A stretch of 64,000 bases of DNA from Aedoeadaptatus nemausensis. Lineage in GTDB: Bacteria > Bacillota > Clostridia > Tissierellales > Peptoniphilaceae. The stretch is taken from positions 248,001 through 312,000 of the forward strand of contig NZ_CAIJCS010000014.1 of the NCBI RefSeq assembly GCF_903819165.1, written 5' to 3'. Position numbers and translations under genes: made by a program. The notes beneath the pieces are model-generated. The model saw only the letters and a list, made by a program, of their open reading frames with translations. It was not told where the DNA came from and did not search any database. Shown one piece after another: positions 61,818-64,000 of this stretch (the first letter of the stretch is position 1; each line of letters opens with the position of its first letter).

Positions 61818-63672
61818 TGCCGCCTCCATGAAAATGATCGTATATCGCCTGAGCCGCTCTATAATTCATACTCTCCACTTGAGCTAAAGTCTCTACATCC
61901 GCTTCCTTTATTTTACTTAAGGATTTAAAGGCGCGCATTAATTCTTTTTTACGTTTAGGGCCGATTCCTTCAATGCCGTCCAGCTCCGATCGGAACCCCG
62001 ATTTTGAGCGCAGGCTTCTGTGATAAGTGATGGCAAAACGATGGGCCTCTTCTTGAATTTGATAGACCAGGCGATAAATTGCCGAGTTTTTCGCCACGTT
62101 TATTTCTTCCTTATTGAAATAGATTCCCCGGGTCTTATGTTCATCATCTTTTACGAGACCTGCCACGGGAATGGATAGGCCCAGTTCTTCTAATATTATG
62201 AGGGCTTGGGTTACCTGCCCCTTTCCTCCGTCCATTAGAATTAAATCGGGAAAACTTGCAAAGCCCTTACGTTCGCCTATGCCTGCCCGTTCCTTAAGCC
62301 CACGCTTAAATCGACGAGACAACACTTCCCTTAAAGAGGCATAGTCATCGGGTCCTTCCACTTCTTTTATTCGGAAGCGTCGGTAATCGGTCTTTTTAGG
62401 AACTCCGTCTTCAAATACTACCATGGAGCCTACGGATTCCACGCCGGAAATATTGGATATATCATAAGCTTCGATGCGCTCGGGAGCTTTTTCCATATGA
62501 AGGGCTTCGGCGAGTGCTGAGACGGCACTTTCTTTTTTCTCCATCTGCCTGCGCATTTGTTCGGAATGCTTTGTAAGCATATCGATGGCATTTCGTCGTA
62601 CCATGGTCATAATCTTCTTCTTTTCGCCGATCTTCGGCACGATCACCTGCACTTTCGATCCACGTTTTTCGCCGAGCATAGCTTCTACCAGTTCTTTTTC
62701 ATCGAGAATTTCATTGATGTAAAGCTTGCTCGGAATATAGGCGGTGCCGTGGTAAAACTGAGTGATGAAGGCCTGCATAATTTCTTTCGGCGACTCACCA
62801 TAGGCGTTTTCGATAAAGAAATGCTCTCGGCCCATATTCTTACCTTGTCGGAAGAAAAAAATTTGAATACACGCTTCCCGCCCGTCCCCTGCCATGCCGA
62901 TGACATCGTACTCTTCGTCGCTTCCCGCCGCCGTAATCCTCTGTTTCTCAAGGAGAGTATTCAAAGCGTCCAGCTGATCGCGATACACAGCCGCCTGTTC
63001 GAAGTTTAAATTCTTAGACGAAGACTTCATTTTTTCTTCGATTTCTTTTACAAAAGGAGCCGATTTACCGTCAAGAAATGATTCGATTTCGCCCATATAC
63101 TGTTTGTAATCCGCTTCGCTGATGGCGCCGATACAGGGTCCGGCACAACGGTGGATGTGATAGTTTAAACATGGCCTTACGACTGGATTGGACTTTGTAA
63201 GGTCCAGCTTGCAGTTGCGAAGGGGAAAGTGCTCGTGAAAAATCTCAATGGTGGCATTTACCGCCAAAACATCGGGAAACGGACCGTAGTAGCGGCTACC
63301 GTCTTTAATGATACGACGGGTCTTCATTACCCTGGGGAAAGGTTCATTGGTGATTTTAATATAGGGATACTGTTTATCGTCCCTGAGCAAAATATTATAC
63401 TTCGGCAAATATTCTTTAATGAGATTAGATTCGAGTATGAGGGATTCCAGTTCATTTCCCACGATTATATATTCGAAATCATAAATATGGGACACCATAC
63501 TCGCCACTTTCTTTCCGCTCTTGCCGTAAGAGCCGAAATATTGACGCACCCGTTTTTTTAGATTTTTCGCCTTTCCCACGTAAATTATTTGATCCAATTG
63601 ATTCTTCATTAAATAGACTCCGGGATCATCGGGAAGTGTCTTTAATTTTTCTTTTAAATCTATGGGACTCAT
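61807..63672 (-). CDS. uvrC: Excinuclease ABC subunit C
   Basis: 621 residues: GIY-YIG nuclease (~12-95; GVYLMKNQLDQIIYVGKAK), a Cys-containing block around RPCLNYHIHRCAGPCIG, UVR motif (~205-240), RNase H-like second nuclease (DLILMDGGKGQ) and C-terminal helix-hairpin-helix. Makes both incisions in nucleotide excision repair. ATG 63672 with GGAG upstream. Confidence 0.97.
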   Translation of the reverse strand: MSPIDLKEKLKTLPDDPGVYLMKNQLDQIIYVGKAKNLKKRVRQYFGSYGKSGKKVASMVSHIYDFEYIIVGNELESLILESNLIKEYLPKYNILLRDDKQYPYIKITNEPFPRVMKTRRIIKDGSRYYGPFPDVLAVNATIEIFHEHFPLRNCKLDLTKSNPVVRPCLNYHIHRCAGPCIGAISEADYKQYMGEIESFLDGKSAPFVKEIEEKMKSSSKNLNFEQAAVYRDQLDALNTLLEKQRITAAGSDEEYDVIGMAGDGREACIQIFFFRQGKNMGREHFFIENAYGESPKEIMQAFITQFYHGTAYIPSKLYINEILDEKELVEAMLGEKRGSKVQVIVPKIGEKKKIMTMVRRNAIDMLTKHSEQMRRQMEKKESAVSALAEALHMEKAPERIEAYDISNISGVESVGSMVVFEDGVPKKTDYRRFRIKEVEGPDDYASLREVLSRRFKRGLKERAGIGERKGFASFPDLILMDGGKGQVTQALIILEELGLSIPVAGLVKDDEHKTRGIYFNKEEINVAKNSAIYRLVYQIQEEAHRFAITYHRSLRSKSGFRSELDGIEGIGPKRKKELMRAFKSLSKIKEADVETLAQVESMNYRAAQAIYDHFHGGGNEQ

Positions 63673-63691
63673 ATTTACTCCAAATTCTAGT

Positions 63692-63719
63692 AAAAAACTG
63701 ACCTGGAGGGTCAGTTTTT
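63692..63719 (-). terminator. Terminator after comEA
   Basis: Minus strand AAAACTGACC-CTCC-GGTCAGTTTT followed by Ts; it begins inside the comEA stop codon. Confidence 0.85.
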
Positions 63720-64000
63720 AAAGTTGAATATTATTTTTTAAACTATCAAAGGTCTTGTCGCCGATTCCGGGAACCTCTTTTAAATCGTCTACTTTCGTAA
63801 AAGGATGGGCGCTTCGATATTCCATAATTTTTTCCGCAGTCTTATCCCCTATTCCGGGCAGCGTCATGAGTTCTTCTTTCGATCCGTTTTGTATGCTTAC
63901 GACGCCGGATGATGAGGATTCAGTCGCCATTTGAGGCGACGGTAATTCTTCTTGTTTAGGAATATATAGTTTTTCTTCATCATTTAGTTTTTTCGCCAGG
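63718..64000 (-). CDS. comEA: ComEA-type helix-hairpin-helix DNA-binding protein (C-terminal part)
   Basis: The frame is open to the right edge, so the N-terminus is outside. What is seen: the end of an SLBB-like domain (LAKKLNDEEKLYIP), a Ser-rich linker and two helix-hairpin-helix motifs (LMTLPGIGDKTAEKI and LKEVPGIGDKTFDSL). The family binds incoming DNA at the cell surface during natural transformation. Confidence 0.9.
   Translation of the reverse strand, partial: LAKKLNDEEKLYIPKQEELPSPQMATESSSSGVVSIQNGSKEELMTLPGIGDKTAEKIMEYRSAHPFTKVDDLKEVPGIGDKTFDSLKNNIQL

Noticed and set aside
1-64000. tRNA, rRNA, CRISPR arrays, prophage or plasmid genes
   Set aside because: No cloverleaf-like, rRNA-like or spaced repeat sequence and no phage or plasmid gene was recognised on either strand by eye.

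Overview
This 64 kb window looks like chromosome of an anaerobic, low-to-mid-GC Firmicute. Pointers are pyruvate:ferredoxin oxidoreductase, HPr kinase, the sepF/ylmH cell-division cluster, a glmS ribozyme, SLH-domain surface protein and anaerobic (early cobalt insertion) cobalamin genes. Overall style suggests the Tissierellia/Peptoniphilaceae, but that placement is inference. I saw no rRNA, tRNA or CRISPR array.

Layout. 1-2.6 kb: the end of an unusual ABC ATPase gene, divergent from ychF. 2.7-8.2 kb: a six-gene minus-strand operon (MtnA-like isomerase, HD hydrolase, response regulator, histidine kinase, lipoprotein, membrane protein), divergent from an MTAP-family phosphorylase. 8.2-9.7 kb: a defective IS3-family (IS150-like) element that landed in the loop of a terminator. 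9.8-17.8 kb: a ten-gene operon for division, envelope and translation (der-plsY-gpsA-HlyD-like-yggS-sepF-ylmH-lspA-rluD-pyrR) with a near-consensus promoter. 17.9-24.9 kb: glyA, small hypotheticals, a radical SAM protein, pepD, msrA and a (p)ppGpp-synthetase-like protein. 25-29 kb: a cytoplasmic parvulin, the glmS ribozyme with glmS, and an SLH protein.

29-41.4 kb: a 17-gene cobalamin operon, cbiB to cobC, carrying most of the anaerobic corrin ring pathway and nucleotide-loop assembly, but no cbiA, cbiP or adenosyltransferase gene and no cobalamin riboswitch. 41.5-45 kb: pyruvate carboxylase. 45-54 kb: phosphate regulon (pstSCAB-phoU-phoP-phoR) followed by a second two-component system. Two Pho-box-like direct repeats sit before pstS and again before pstC, with a terminator between. 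PstS appears circularly permuted.

54.1-57 kb: the accessory-looking part, with hypothetical secreted and membrane proteins, a frameshifted signal-peptide gene, a decayed paralogue, a perfect consensus promoter and a short leader ORF. 57.2-60.8 kb: nifJ (PFOR). 60.9-64 kb: hprK, uvrC and the C-terminal part of comEA.

Most interesting signals: the domain-swapped PstS; the IS splitting a terminator; a hairpin at 2.7 kb matching the IS left end; a possible ATT start codon; decay and frameshifts in 54-57 kb; and the missing riboswitch on the B12 operon.
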